Part shown: in pieces, positions 32,675 to 44,189 of the stretch | How positions within the stretch are numbered: position 1 is the first letter of the stretch | Layout of the letters: each line of letters opens with the position of its first letter | Assembly (NCBI GenBank): GCA_037179335.1 | Contig: JAKZHN010000011.1 | Coordinates: forward strand, 464,428-528,427 | Source of the DNA: Cyclaneusma minus | Lineage: Eukaryota > Ascomycota > Leotiomycetes > Marthamycetales > Marthamycetaceae | DNA: 64,000 bases | Reading direction: 5' to 3' | The notes under the pieces: model-generated | Told to the model about the DNA's origin: nothing | Seen by the model: the letters and a program-made list of their open reading frames with translations, nothing else | Databases searched by the model: none | Made by a program: the position numbers and the translations under genes

Positions 32675-33104
32675 TCGATACCTAGCAGGGAGGAATACAA
32701 CACATTGGCATGGTATATACCAAGATGCCCCCTTTCTTCCAGTGACGTGTGCCCTAGTGCATCTCTTGTATCGAAAGTCCTCAGCCTATGGATAATCACT
32801 TCAGCTTTTTGATATGACCTGCGAGGAATAAAGAGGTAAGCACACTCAGATCCAGGGATACATGGGGCAATTTTCCCGAACCAACAGAACCAACATGCAT
32901 GAAACGCGACCAGGGTACGCGCAAGCACCCAGTACCTCCCCATTCATTCCCACACATTCAAAAGCTCTCGACATTCCCTCGCTCTTCCCCTCAAACCCTT
33001 CGCCGCTCGTCAAACTTCCAAACCACCATTTCTTCACTTCCTCCGTTCCAAGTTCTCACTAAAATCCCCCGACTTGCTCATCTTAAGTTTTCTTCCCATG
33101 CAAA
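32675..33104. other. Intergenic between Nudix and cupin-like gene
   Basis: About 430 bp. The right part is C/T-rich (CCCTCGCTCTTCCCCTCAAACC near 32976-32998), as expected for the leader of the downstream secreted-protein gene. No gene is seen. Confidence 0.4.
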
Positions 33105-33250
33105 ATGCGTTATGGCATCATCCTCGCCGGTTTCATTCTTATCGCCAATGTCACCCCGGCCCTCGCAAACCAGTATTTCAACCTGACCGCCATCACCGCC
33201 ATAAACTTATACCTCCATCATCTAGTGCTGGCAGCTGACCGAGGCTATCG
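33105..33250 (+). pseudogene. 5' part of secreted cupin-like protein, interrupted by transposon nest
   Basis: The ATG at 33105 opens a clear signal peptide (MRYGIILAGFILIANVTPAL, then A) and the mature start NQYFNLTAITA typical of a fungal family of small secreted RmlC-like cupins. After 25 further bases the next family motif, CWQLTEAI, appears at 33226 but in a different frame, so a small indel was already present or arose here. The reading is then cut at 33250, inside TATCG, by the LTR of element A. The remaining coding sequence resumes at 53728, 20.5 kb away. No functional product can be made. Confidence 0.85.
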
Positions 33251-33389
33251 TATCAGTCACGGCAGGGATCAATCATAATCAAATCAATGACGTTTTATTA
33301 ATATGCCAAGCATTAGGATATATATCCTAGTGCCAAGCGCTAACGCTAAGCTAAATTAAAGGCTATTGAGCTGATTTAATTAACCAATT
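33251..33389 (-). repeat. LTR of element A, left copy
   Basis: 139 bp, same length as the right copy. The outer 95-100 bp keep normal composition; the inner end (from about 33355) has lost C and G relative to the right copy. Contains TATATAT, and AATAAAA on the minus strand. Confidence 0.9.
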
Positions 33390-33599
33390 TTTCTTTTTGC
33401 AATAGCTTTTTACAATATAAAAATTTATAAAATAATAAAAATTTATATTTTTATAAAAACCATTTTTTTAATTTTGCTTTGTAATATTTATATTTTTTAT
33501 TTTATTTTTTATAGAAATTCTTAAAAACCAAAGGTTTATTTATTTATTATTTTTATATTTATTATTTTAAAACATTTATTATATTTTATTTATAAAAAT

Positions 33600-34205
33600 G
33601 GTTTAATAAAAAAATCGGCCAAATTATTTAAAATATATATATATTTAAAATTAATATAATATTTTAAATTTTAGCGATTTTTTTGGTATTGATATATTTT
33701 ATACGCTATTAATATTATAAAATTAAAATTTAATTTATTATAGCCGATTTTTGCAAAAGAATATTATATTTATAAGATTTTTTTAACTAATTCATTTAAA
33801 ATATATAGCTTTAATTTAATAAAAAAAATTGCTTTTTAAATTTCTATATTATAAAAGCGCCGATTATTATTAAAATAAAATTTAAATAAAATTTATAGGT
33901 GTTTTTATTTTTTATATAATTTATATTAAAAAAACCTAAAAATTAAGCTATAAAAATTGCGAAAGGAATTTTAAACACTTTTAAAACTTTAAATTAAGCT
34001 TTAAATATAGGGTTTAAAATTTTTAATAGTTTATAATAAAATCGAATTTTAATATTGCTTTAAAAATAACGAAATATTTAATTGCAAACCTTAATATAAA
34101 TAAAATTTAGAGTTTTTGCAAATCAAATTAATTTAATATATTAAAAAGCAATATTCGGCCTAATATTAATAGTAATATAATTAATAAAATTTATATAATA
34201 TAAAT
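33600..34205 (-). pseudogene. Ty1/copia pol C-terminal remnant (element A)
   Basis: Minus-strand translation, broken by many stops, keeps the order of the copia reverse transcriptase tail and RNase H: INIRPNIAF (from TRPDIAF-like), then a segment matching the GYSDADFAGD region as FFNINYIKNKNTY, and near the end NNLADFFIK (from ENLADIFTK-like). The substitutions are those expected from RIP. Confidence 0.7.
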
Positions 34206-35456
34206 ATTTATTTACTTTATTTAATATAGCTTTATTATAATATTTAATAAAATTTTGATATAGTTTAAATTATATAAAAATTGCAATAAAATAATAGTAA
34301 TTTATTTAAAAATATTTTAAAATATTTTTAATATATTATTTTTAAAATAAAAATATAAAATTATTCGGTATATAAATAATTTTAATACCTATTTTTTTTT
34401 AGCAATGCCTATATTTTTTATTTTTTTATTTTAAATTTAATTAAAATTTAAAGCTAATAATTTTCTATTCGTTTAATTTAAAAATTAGGAAATTATTTAT
34501 ATAAATAAAAATATAAATATTCTTTTTTATATTTAAAAAAATATAAAAAATTTTAAATAAAAAATTAAATTCTAGTTTTTTTAAAGCAATATAAAAAATA
34601 TTTGCTTAAAGTATAAAAAATTGCTTGAAGCTATAAAGGGCTTTAAAATATATATATATTTTTGCTTTCTCAAAATTTATGAAGCTATTTAATATATAGC
34701 AATTGCTTAAAAATGCTATTTAAAAAACAACAATCATATTTATTTAATAAATAATTAAATTTTTAATAATTAAATAAACTAGTAAAATACGCTATATAGC
34801 TAATTAAATTATATTAATATAAATAAGAATATAATTATATTTTAATTTTTAAATGTATTTGCAAATTATTTATTTAATATAATAAATATTATTTAGCTTT
34901 TTTTTAAAAAAAAATCGCCCGCTTGGCTTTTTTAAATATAAAGCAATAAATCAATTTTTAAATATTATTAACTTTAAAAATAATTATCTAAATAATTATA
35001 ATTGCATGCTATTTATCTTAATTAGGGTTTTTTTGGCTTATTTATAAAAATTAAAAATACTAGGCAAATTAGGTTTAATTAAAAAAATCTAAATCAAGAA
35101 TTTATTATTAAATCTTTTAATTTGACGAATATTTTTAATATTGCAATTGCTAATTTAAATAAAAATAATAGATATTAATTTAATAGCTGGTTTTTTTGGC
35201 TAAAAAGCAATTTTAATTGGCTAAAAAATAAAAGACAGTGAAAAAAGTATGTAAAATATATTGTTATTATTTTATTTTTCTTAATTTTTTTAAAAATGCA
35301 TTTAATTTGTTTTTTTTAGCAGAAGAAATAAATGATTTTTAAAAAGCTATATTTTTTAAAAAAATATTATAATTAACGGCTGAAGTTTTAGGCATTGGTA
35401 TAGCAATTTTGGGCTTTTTAAAAATAGTTTGAAAAGCAATTAAAATAGCTATGAAA

Positions 35457-35678
35457 TATCACGGCTATATTAGAAGGGGTCACGTGGACTGGCGCAAGGG
35501 TAAAAATAAGATAAATAAGACTAAAAAGCTAAAAAAATCAAGGGAATGGCTATTTTAAATAGCTAGCAAAATTCCCAATCGGTCGTTTAAAACTTTAACT
35601 TGTAAATAAATAATAAATAAACGTTTTCAAAGAAACCCTTTTTCGAAAGGCCGCTTTTGGGCCCGAAGCCCTATAATA
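35457..35678 (-). repeat. LTR of element B, left copy
   Basis: 222 bp. Shares GGCGCAAGGGTAAAAATAA, TAAATAATAAATAAACGTT and GGGCCCGAAGCCC with the right copy. More strongly AT-shifted than the right copy around the TCGGAGGA hairpin. Confidence 0.9.
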
Positions 35679-35762
35679 CCATTTCCTCGCTTTTTAAAGC
35701 GAATTCCATCGAGCGTATAATGCTTTTTTACCGGTTTCTAGGCTTTAATTCCTTTATATTTT

Positions 35763-35893
35763 GGGAATTGCTAACGATCCTACCCACCTTTGCTAAATAT
35801 CCTACTTCTAACCCAATTAGGCAAAAAGCCAAATTTTAAATTTAACCTTAAATTTAGCTTGATTTTAAAAGTTTTATAGCACGTCGACGAGGC
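35763..35893. repeat. Terminal inverted repeat of MULE, left
   Basis: Pairs with 38705-38836 in inverted orientation over its full length. The GTCGACGAGG inner end is intact in both copies. Confidence 0.88.
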
Positions 35894-36951
35894 CCAAATT
35901 TAGCTGCCTTTTAAAAGTAAATAATATACAATTTAAATTAATATAAAATATAAATATAGGATATAAATAATAATAATTTACCCTTAAGCTCTACCCTGCC
36001 TTTGCGCCCTTTCTTAAACTCCATTTTTAAATTCCACCCTTAAACTCTACCCTTAAGCTCCACCCTGCTTGCAATCTACCCTGCCTACGCCCTTTTCCTG
36101 CCTGCGCCTTTTTTTTATTTGCGCCCTCCTTTTGCCTGCGCCTTTTTGCCTGCGCCCTTTTGCTTGCGCTTTGCGCTTTTACCCTTACCGTTATAAATAA
36201 AAATAACAAGAAAATTGCTATTAAAATTGCGCTAACAAATTTAGGCTTTTGTTATTTAAAAATATTAGCTATTTAAGCAATTAAAAAGCACTTAATACCG
36301 CTATTAAATAGGCTATTTTTTAAAATATAGTCCAATTAAAAAAACTATAAAATCTGTTACTATTTATTTTATTTGCAATTATTTAGAAATCTATTATAAT
36401 AATAAAAACCCGAATCTATATTTCTTTAAATAGCGCAAAAATATTGGCATTCGCAAAATTAGCTATTTATTTAAATTTAAAATATCCTTTAATAAAAATA
36501 TTTAAAACTGGTTTTTAAAGTCTAGAAATAATATTTATAATTATAAACTATTTAAAACTGCTTTTGTATACTTAATTGCCCGCTAAACCGTATTAATAAA
36601 AGATAATTTAAAATAGGAATTGCTAAATTAAATAAATACCGATATTTTAATATTTTTTATTTTAATATTTTTGCGGTAAAAATTTCTATAATATCCTTTA
36701 ATTTCCAATGATTTATATAATATAGCACAAAGGCATAAATTTAAAAAGCTGGTAAAAAAAGCCCTATTTAATGGCTATAATAAATATTTTAAAAAAATCT
36801 ATTTTTATAAATTTATTATTAATTCTAATATTTTGCAATTTACTTTTTTTTACATGTATTTAAAAGCTATAAAAATCTATAAAAAAACCCTAATATATTT
36901 TTAATGGATTATATATATGTAAAAGCATAATAAAAATTTGATATTAATAAG

Positions 36952-37262
36952 CCAATTTTAATAATTATAAACGGGGAATTGGCTTTAATTAGTATTATTA
37001 AAAAGATTTTTAAATAAATAAACTATATTTTATATTGCTGGTATATAAATATAAATCTATTTGCCAAAACCAAAAAGCATTTTAAAATAAAGAAATTATA
37101 GGAGGAATTTTGGAAAAAATAAAGCCTTATTTTAAAAGCTAAATTAAAAAAGGAATATTAAAAAGCTTTATTTAATTTCAAGATTTATTAGCCAGCTTTA
37201 GGAATTTAGTACTATAAAACTATCTGGCTTATTTGAAAGGAGAAAATAATAAGCAATTCCTA
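36952..37262 (+). pseudogene. MULE transposase remnant
   Basis: Plus-strand translation from 36952 retains, among stops, NGELALISIIKKIF, then YCWYININLFAKTKKHF (matching the CRWHINKNVLAKCKKHF pattern of MULE/FAR1-type transposases), EEFWKK and YKTIWL. This order is diagnostic for the MULE catalytic region and its downstream helical part. Not functional. Confidence 0.75.
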
Positions 37263-37266
37263 TTTA

Positions 37267-37440
37267 TTTATATTAGAAATTATTTATTTATTTATATTAG
37301 AAATTATATTAAAAATTATATTAAAAATTATATTAAAAATTATATTAAAAATTATATTAAAAATTATATTAAAAATTATATTAAAAATTATATTAAAAAT
37401 TATATTAAAATTTATATTAAAAATTATATTAAAAATTACG
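37267..37440 (+). repeat. 12-bp minisatellite inside MULE remnant
   Basis: About 14 nearly perfect tandem copies of AAAATTATATTA directly follow the transposase remnant. They create an artificial open frame reading IKNY repeats. Near-identity of copies implies expansion after or late in RIP. Confidence 0.9.
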
Positions 37441-38704
37441 CTAATTTCAAATATTTAAATTAAGTTTTATATAAATAAAATATTCCATTTTAAAATTATT
37501 ATAACTTTTTGTATAAAATTAAATTATACAAATTTAAAGCGCTTTTTTCGGAAATTTATTAAAAATTTAAAAATTATATTTAACCGATTTTTGTGTTTTT
37601 AAATAAAATATTATATTAAGTTTAAATATAATTAAGCTAAAAAGAAATTAAGGCCCAAATATAATGCTTTAAAAATTATTTTCGGGAATATTTTGGATTA
37701 GATTATAGGCTATGCCTTGCGCTTAATTGGGGATAAAATATCCAAAATCTTTAGAATTAATTTTTATATAAAGGAATTAATTAATACAATTTAAATTATT
37801 CTTCTAATAATTATCTATTTGCAATATTTATAGGCCTGCCTTGCTATTATATTATTTATAATAAATAGCGGAAAAAAAGCCTTAAAATTAGCTAATATTT
37901 ACCGCTATTGGCTATATAATAAAAATGCAAACCAAGCTCTTATTAAATTCCAAAAACGCAAAATTATTTTAAATCCTGTAAATATTAAGGATAAAGGCTA
38001 CCCTTTAGGATTTTTATTTGGCAGGGAAAAAGAACGCGAAAGAGGTAAAGCTTCCTTATTTTTAATTTTAGCTATAGGTGCTTTAGCTGCAGGTGTTTCA
38101 ATTAAGGGAAGGCTTAAAAATAGGCGCAAGGATGGTATATTTAAAGAATTTAGAGCTTTAAAAAAAAGCTTTTTATTTTTAAATTGTATTAGTATTATTT
38201 ATTGCAAAGAATTATTTTAGATTTAAATGTCATGATAATAAGCTTCCTTTTACTTAGCTAAAAGCGTTTTTAAATTTTCTTAAAAAAAGCATACATTGCA
38301 TAATTAGGGCCGCTTTTGATTAAATTAAAAAAACATTTAAAAGCAATGCCAATTAACCTTTTTGTATTTAGCTAGCTTTAAAGCATAGGGCTAATAGCTA
38401 AATTAATAAATATAAGCCAAATATTTAATGAAAAAAAGCTTATTTAAAGTCGATAATTAAGGGAAATATAAAGGATATTAAGGCTATTGGGAAAATAGCT
38501 TTTAAATTCCAAGAAATTAAAAAGAGAAATCCAAAAAAATATAATTAATAAGGATAAGGGCCTTTAAAATTAGCTAATTATAATTTGAAACCATTTGAAA
38601 TATAGTTTAATTTATTATTTAAATTACCGTTATAATTATTTACTACAATTTTAAATTATTTATTATAATTTTAAATTATTCCTTTAAAAATTAAGGAAAA
38701 CTCT

Positions 38705-38836
38705 GGACCTCGTCGACGTGCTATAAAACTTTTAAAATTAAGCTAAAATTAAGGTTAAATTTAAAGTTTGGCCTTTTGCGTAATCGGGTTAGAAATGGGA
38801 TATTTAGCAAAAGTGGGTGGGATCGTTAGCAATTCC
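38705..38836. repeat. Terminal inverted repeat of MULE, right
   Basis: Inverted partner of 35763-35893. Keeps slightly more C and G (GGGTTAGAAATGGGATATTT) than the left copy. Confidence 0.88.
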
Positions 38837-41389
38837 TTATATTTTCTATATTTGGCTTGCAAAGGCTTTTTTTATACTATTAAATAAAATAGTTTTTATT
38901 AAAACAGGGAAAATAATAACAGTTTTTATTTATAAAATATCCAGTTTATTTAATTTAATAATAAAGCTCCTTTTCAATTACCTTTAAATTAAAAATATAG
39001 TCCATTTCCTATCAATCATTTTCGCTATTTAAAATAATAATTGGGAATAGCCCTAGCGGCTATCATTTAAAAAATGAATTATTTAAATAATATTAAAGCA
39101 GGCTGGTATAAAAAACGTTATATAAGCCGGCTTTGGTATAAATTTGCGAAAAATTAAAAAAAAATAGGGCTATATTATTATATAACAGCGAATAGGCCAA
39201 TTTATTTTAATCCGAGGTCTTTTTTTAGCATTTTTAGATTTTTTATAAATAGGTAAATTATATTGCCAATTTGGCAATTGGAATATAATTTGCAGCGTTT
39301 ATTAATATAAAATCGCATTTCTTTCTAAAAAAACTTGATTTCCTTATAAATTCCTTGGTAAATATAGTATATATGTTTTGTAAATTAAGCTATATTCCTT
39401 TTCTTTAAAGCCTTATAATTATTTGGATAATAAATATAAAACGAAATACAGGGATTTGCAGGATTTTAATTATAAATAATCTAAAAAGGGATAAATCCCG
39501 TTAATTGGTTTATATAATTATTAATGCCAAATTCTATTAATAGTAAATATTTAATTTATATTTTTCCTTGGCTATTATAATATATTTATAATAGCCATTT
39601 AATTTTAGAATTTATTTGCTTAATTTATCCGTCCGTTTTTAAATAGGCTATTATTAATAAACAATAATCGATATTTAAAAATCTGCAAAAATAGCGCCAG
39701 AATTTAGCTATAAATTGGAAATCTCTATTTAAAATAATAGTTTTAAACTAGCTATATAATTTAAAAATATTTCTATAAAATAAATAGGTTATTTGCTTAA
39801 AAAATAAATTTTTAATATGCCTAATGCTAAAAAAGCACGGAATAAAATAAATTATTTTAAAAAACCAATTTTCAATTATTATAATAGCATTTGTTTTTGC
39901 TAAATAATAAGCCGGTAATAAAATTTATTATAATATATTTTTATATTCTTTTGGCAGCCTAAATGGATTTCAAATAGCCTTGGCATTTCTATTTAATTGG
40001 CTTGGCTTTTTAATAATAATAATAATTAAAAATAAATTATTAAATATCCGGAGCTATTTTTTTCCAGCAGTAATTGTTATCGATTTGCTGTAATGTTTTT
40101 TTTATATAATTATAGGCAATAAAATTGTAAATTGCTTAAATAATTCTTTGCTTGGTATATTTTTATATTAGGATATAAATTACTTTGTAATATTTTAAAA
40201 AATTCGTTTTCTAATTAATAGTGTACCAAAATAAAAGGAGGGAAAATTCTATATATACGCCGGCCGCTATTAGCTGCCTAATTCTTTAACAGCATTTATT
40301 TTGCAACTGTAATTAAATAATAATAATAATGGTTTTAATTGAATTATATATTTTAAATAAAAGCATTTTCAAATTCAAATATTTTAATTTATTATTCAAA
40401 GCTGGCAAATTGTTTTTAAAGATATTAGGGAGCTATAAAGGCAAAGCTTGCAAATTATATAAATAAATTGGCCATTCGATTAAAGCTAATTTTATTGATT
40501 CTAATGGTATTGCTATCTAGTTTTTAAATACAAAAAGCGCTTTATCCCTATATTGTATTTTAGAATTTATAGGGTTTTTTGATTAATTTTATATTTATTG
40601 AATAAAAACGTTTGGTTTGCTATTTTAACGACCAGGTATATTAGTAATTTTGAAATTAGTATTTGCGAAAATATTCAATTATATAGCTTGCTTGTAATTT
40701 AGCCTTTTTTTAATACTAAAAAACTCTAAGCCTTTATAGTTAATAAGGATTTAAACGGCTTTAATTATACCGGTAATAAATTCTCGCTAATATTTAAATA
40801 TATTAATAATTGCAAAAAGCTTTTTATTATAAATAAAAGAATTTATTTCGGGTCCCGTTATTTATTTTAAATAAAAGGCTATAGGCTTTAAGCAATTTTT
40901 ACTATCTTTTTTAAAAAACAACTGCTTTAAAAACATAATTTAAAGCATTTGTTTCAATATAAATAATTTTTTCCCAAATATAATAAGCCAAAATTGGGGT
41001 ATAAATAACAATATATTTTAAAGCGTTAAATAAATTCCTTGCAATATCCGTTATTTTAAATGGTCGATTTTTTGCGTGCATTATTAAATAAAATGCTTTT
41101 ATTAGCTTTATATAATTAAAAATAAAGCAATGGAAATAATTAATAAATTTAAAAAATCGTTAAACTTTTTTAATACAAATTGGCTTTTTCTCTATAATAA
41201 TATCGTATATAGCGTTTAAATTTATACAAATACCGTTAATACCAATTATTATTTTTAAGAACTTGGATTGTTGAATTTTAAATTTCAATTTATTAAAATC
41301 GATTTATAGGCCGGCTTTTTTTAAAGCTTTAAAACTTAAATTAATCTATTATCTATATTTTTTAAAGGTTTTATTATAAATTAATAAAT

Positions 41390-41752
41390 CATTTATATAA
41401 GCTATAATAAGATTATTAAAATATTTTTAAAATATATTATTTATAAATTGCCAAAGAATAGCAAATCCGTTATATAAATTAAAGGAGATTATTTTGAATT
41501 TAAATTAGCTAAAACAAATATTAAATATTATTAATTTTTTATTTTTTATTATAGCCAATGAAATCCAGTAAAATGCTTAATAAATATTAAATTTAATAAA
41601 ATATTTAATATTAGAAATTCGCTTAATAGTGTTTTTAATTAAGGGCAGCGAATAGCCGGTTTTCTTTTTATAAAAGCGTTAAGTTTTTTATAATTTATAT
41701 AAAATTGCAGGCTATTATTTGGTTTTTTGGCAAATAATATTAGGAATATAGA
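41390..41752 (-). pseudogene. Ty3/gypsy reverse transcriptase remnant (element B)
   Basis: Minus-strand translation, with stops, begins ILFAKKPNNSLQFYINYKKL, the RIP-altered form of the gypsy block VKKPDGSLRFCVDYRKLN, and continues through FIKHFTGFHW in the position of the YFTKLDL region. Only the order of residues is evidence; the sequence cannot encode a protein. Confidence 0.75.
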
Positions 41753-42933
41753 AAAAGCTTAATTTGCTATAATAAATTTGGTTTTTAAATGGATTTAAAA
41801 ATATTTTCTTAATATAATTGGTTTTTGCCAAATTATATTATAAATTAGGTATGGCCTTTATAATATTAGGCTTGTAAATTTAATTTTATAAATTTAAAGC
41901 TTATAGTTCAATAAAGTATTTAAAGACATTTTGCTGAATTTCTTTGTATAATATTTGTATTTTTTAGCAGGTGTTTTTTAATATTTTTTAATTTATTTTT
42001 AAGTTTAGTTTTTAAAAATAAAATATCATTAATTCTTTTAATAATAATTGCAAAAAATTAAATATTTAGTTGCTTTGTAAAACCAATATAATATTGAAAT
42101 ATACTAGCTATAATTATATAATTTTAAATTGGCTTTAATATTATATAATAATTGGAAATTCAATTTAAATTGATTTTTAAAGATTTTAGCGAATTTGCAA
42201 AAAGAATATTTTTCAAAAATAATGGACGTTTTGTTTTTTTCGGAAATAGATATTATTATATTTAATTTGCAAGAGCAATTATATTATTGCTGGCATTATT
42301 TTGCTTTTAGCTATATTATAATTTTTAAAATAGGGATTGGATTAAAAGAAAGCGAAATTAATTATAGCTTAATTAGAATATATTATTCAATTTCCGCTGG
42401 ATAATAGCTGTTTATTAAAATTGAAAATGGCATCTTTTTGGCTTAATATTTAAAATATCCTTTTAAAATCCGAAAAACGATTTTATAAAAGCTTTTTTAT
42501 AAAAATAATAATAGGAAAAAAAAATCTTGTTTATAATATTATTAATAAGTATTTTATATAGCTTTCTTTTAAAAGAAATTATAATAATTCAAATTAGTAA
42601 TTATAATTGGCGTTAAATTTTGCTAATAACTTTTTATATATAATTTAAAATAAATAGCATAAATAATTTATTTAGAAATATAATTATTAAATGCTAAAAT
42701 AGAAATTAAACGAAAAAGCTTCATAGGCTTAAAATTTTTATATTTAATAAATTGCGGAATAATTTTTTAATTAATAATTTTTTTAATATTAGCTTTTAAA
42801 TTTATTAAAACTTGAATAATTAAAAATAATATTATACCAAAAGTAATAGGAAAAATGAAGGGGTTTATAATTATAATAAATTGGTTTAAAAATCAATAGC
42901 AAAAATTAAAATTAAATAAATTAAATCGCCGGG

Positions 42934-43144
42934 TATTGAGAAAAAGGGCATTTAATTTGGTATGATTTGATATAAAATGCTAGTTATAAAAATAAATAAA
43001 ACATTGTATTAATTGCTTGAAACTTTAAATTAAGGGCGTTTCCAAATTAAAAATATTTAATTGTAAAAGACGCTAATTCTATTCTAGCTAAGCGAAATGC
43101 TATATAATTATTTCTATAATAGCTATTGCATTTTCTTTTTAATA
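42934..43144 (-). repeat. LTR of element C, left copy
   Basis: 211 bp. Aligns end to end with 48474-48682, for example TATAAAATGCTAGTTATAA against TATAAAATGCTAATTATAA. Confidence 0.88.
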
Positions 43145-43934
43145 TTGTTTTATAAAAGCTATTTTATAGATTTATATAATTATTTTTAATATTTTTACAA
43201 ATTGTTTAAATTTAATTTTTTGCAATAGCTTAATTAATCTATTGGCCACTATTTTATTTATTGGTATATATTTAATAATAAGCTTTTTTTTAAAAAACTT
43301 CTAATAAAATAATAAAAAATATTTATATACTTTAATTCTTTTTAAATTTTGGGGTTTTTAATTAAATATAGAAATTTAATATTGTTTTTAAATATGCGCA
43401 TGCTATTTGAACTTTATTTAATATACTATAAATAATTTAAATTTTGGAAAATTTGGGCTAGCTATTAATTTTATTTAGTATAAAATAAAAAAGCAATATA
43501 TTTAAATTTGGTAAATAAAGTAATTACAAATTTTTGCTTTTTGCTGGCCTATAAAATTAATTTATTATAAAATATAGCTATGCTTTTAAAAACGCTAATC
43601 CAATTAATTTTATTATTAATCCAATTAAAATTAGAATAAACGATAATTTTAAAGTATGTTTTTAGGCCTATAATATATTTTATAATTTATAATAGTATTA
43701 AAATATTTTATTAAATTTTTAAATATTTTGCTATAGTATTTTAATAAATTAGCTATATATTGCGCTAATTATTTTAAAGCAAAAGCTATATATAATTTAA
43801 TAAATATTATAGCAAAAATAAAATTATTTATTATTTTTTGATATTTTTTAATATTAATTTAAATATTGTTAAAAAAGAAAAATCAAAGGGCATTGTAATT
43901 GGCTATAAAAATTGTTTTAAAATAAACTATAATA

Positions 43935-44189
43935 TTAATAATCCCAGATTAATTTAATATAAACCAAAAATATTGCTTTTAATTGATATAAAAGGTTTTG
44001 GCTTTTCGGTCTCTCGTTTTTTTTATACCAGGGATTTTTTTTTAGATTTTTGGTATTAAAGTAATTAAAAAGCTTAAAATAAAATTCAAAAAATTGGGCC
44101 TTGTTTTTGCAAATCGCAATTATATTATTAATATATATTAAAAGCTTAATTCCGTATTTGAAATGCAAATAAACATATAAATTAGCCAA
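43935..44189 (-). pseudogene. Ty1/copia reverse transcriptase remnant (element C)
   Basis: An 84-codon open stretch on the minus strand reads KLLIYINNIIAICKNKAQF, the RIP form of the copia LLIYVDDI active-site block (the aspartates are changed to Asn), then KLFNYFNTKNLKKNPW, matching the LSKYFKIKDLGEI-type segment. It is a fragment, not a gene. Confidence 0.8.

Larger units (their letters stand above)
35754..38845 (+). mobile_element. Mutator-like (MULE) DNA transposon inside B
   Basis: The element spans 35763-38836 (3.07 kb). Its ends are inverted repeats of about 131 bp (35763-35893 and 38705-38836), starting GGAATTGCTAACGATCC and ending GCACGTCGACGAGG, with differences mostly of RIP type. 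Identical 9-bp flanks TTATATTTT (35754-35762 and 38837-38845) fit a MULE target duplication, though AT-rich context weakens this. A plus-strand transposase remnant at 36.95-37.26 kb resembles the MULE domain. A stretch at 37.98-38.16 kb is less AT-rich than the rest. Confidence 0.85.

Noticed and set aside
37233..37463. Small protein of IKNY repeats
   Set aside because: It is created by the AAAATTATATTA minisatellite inside a decayed transposon.
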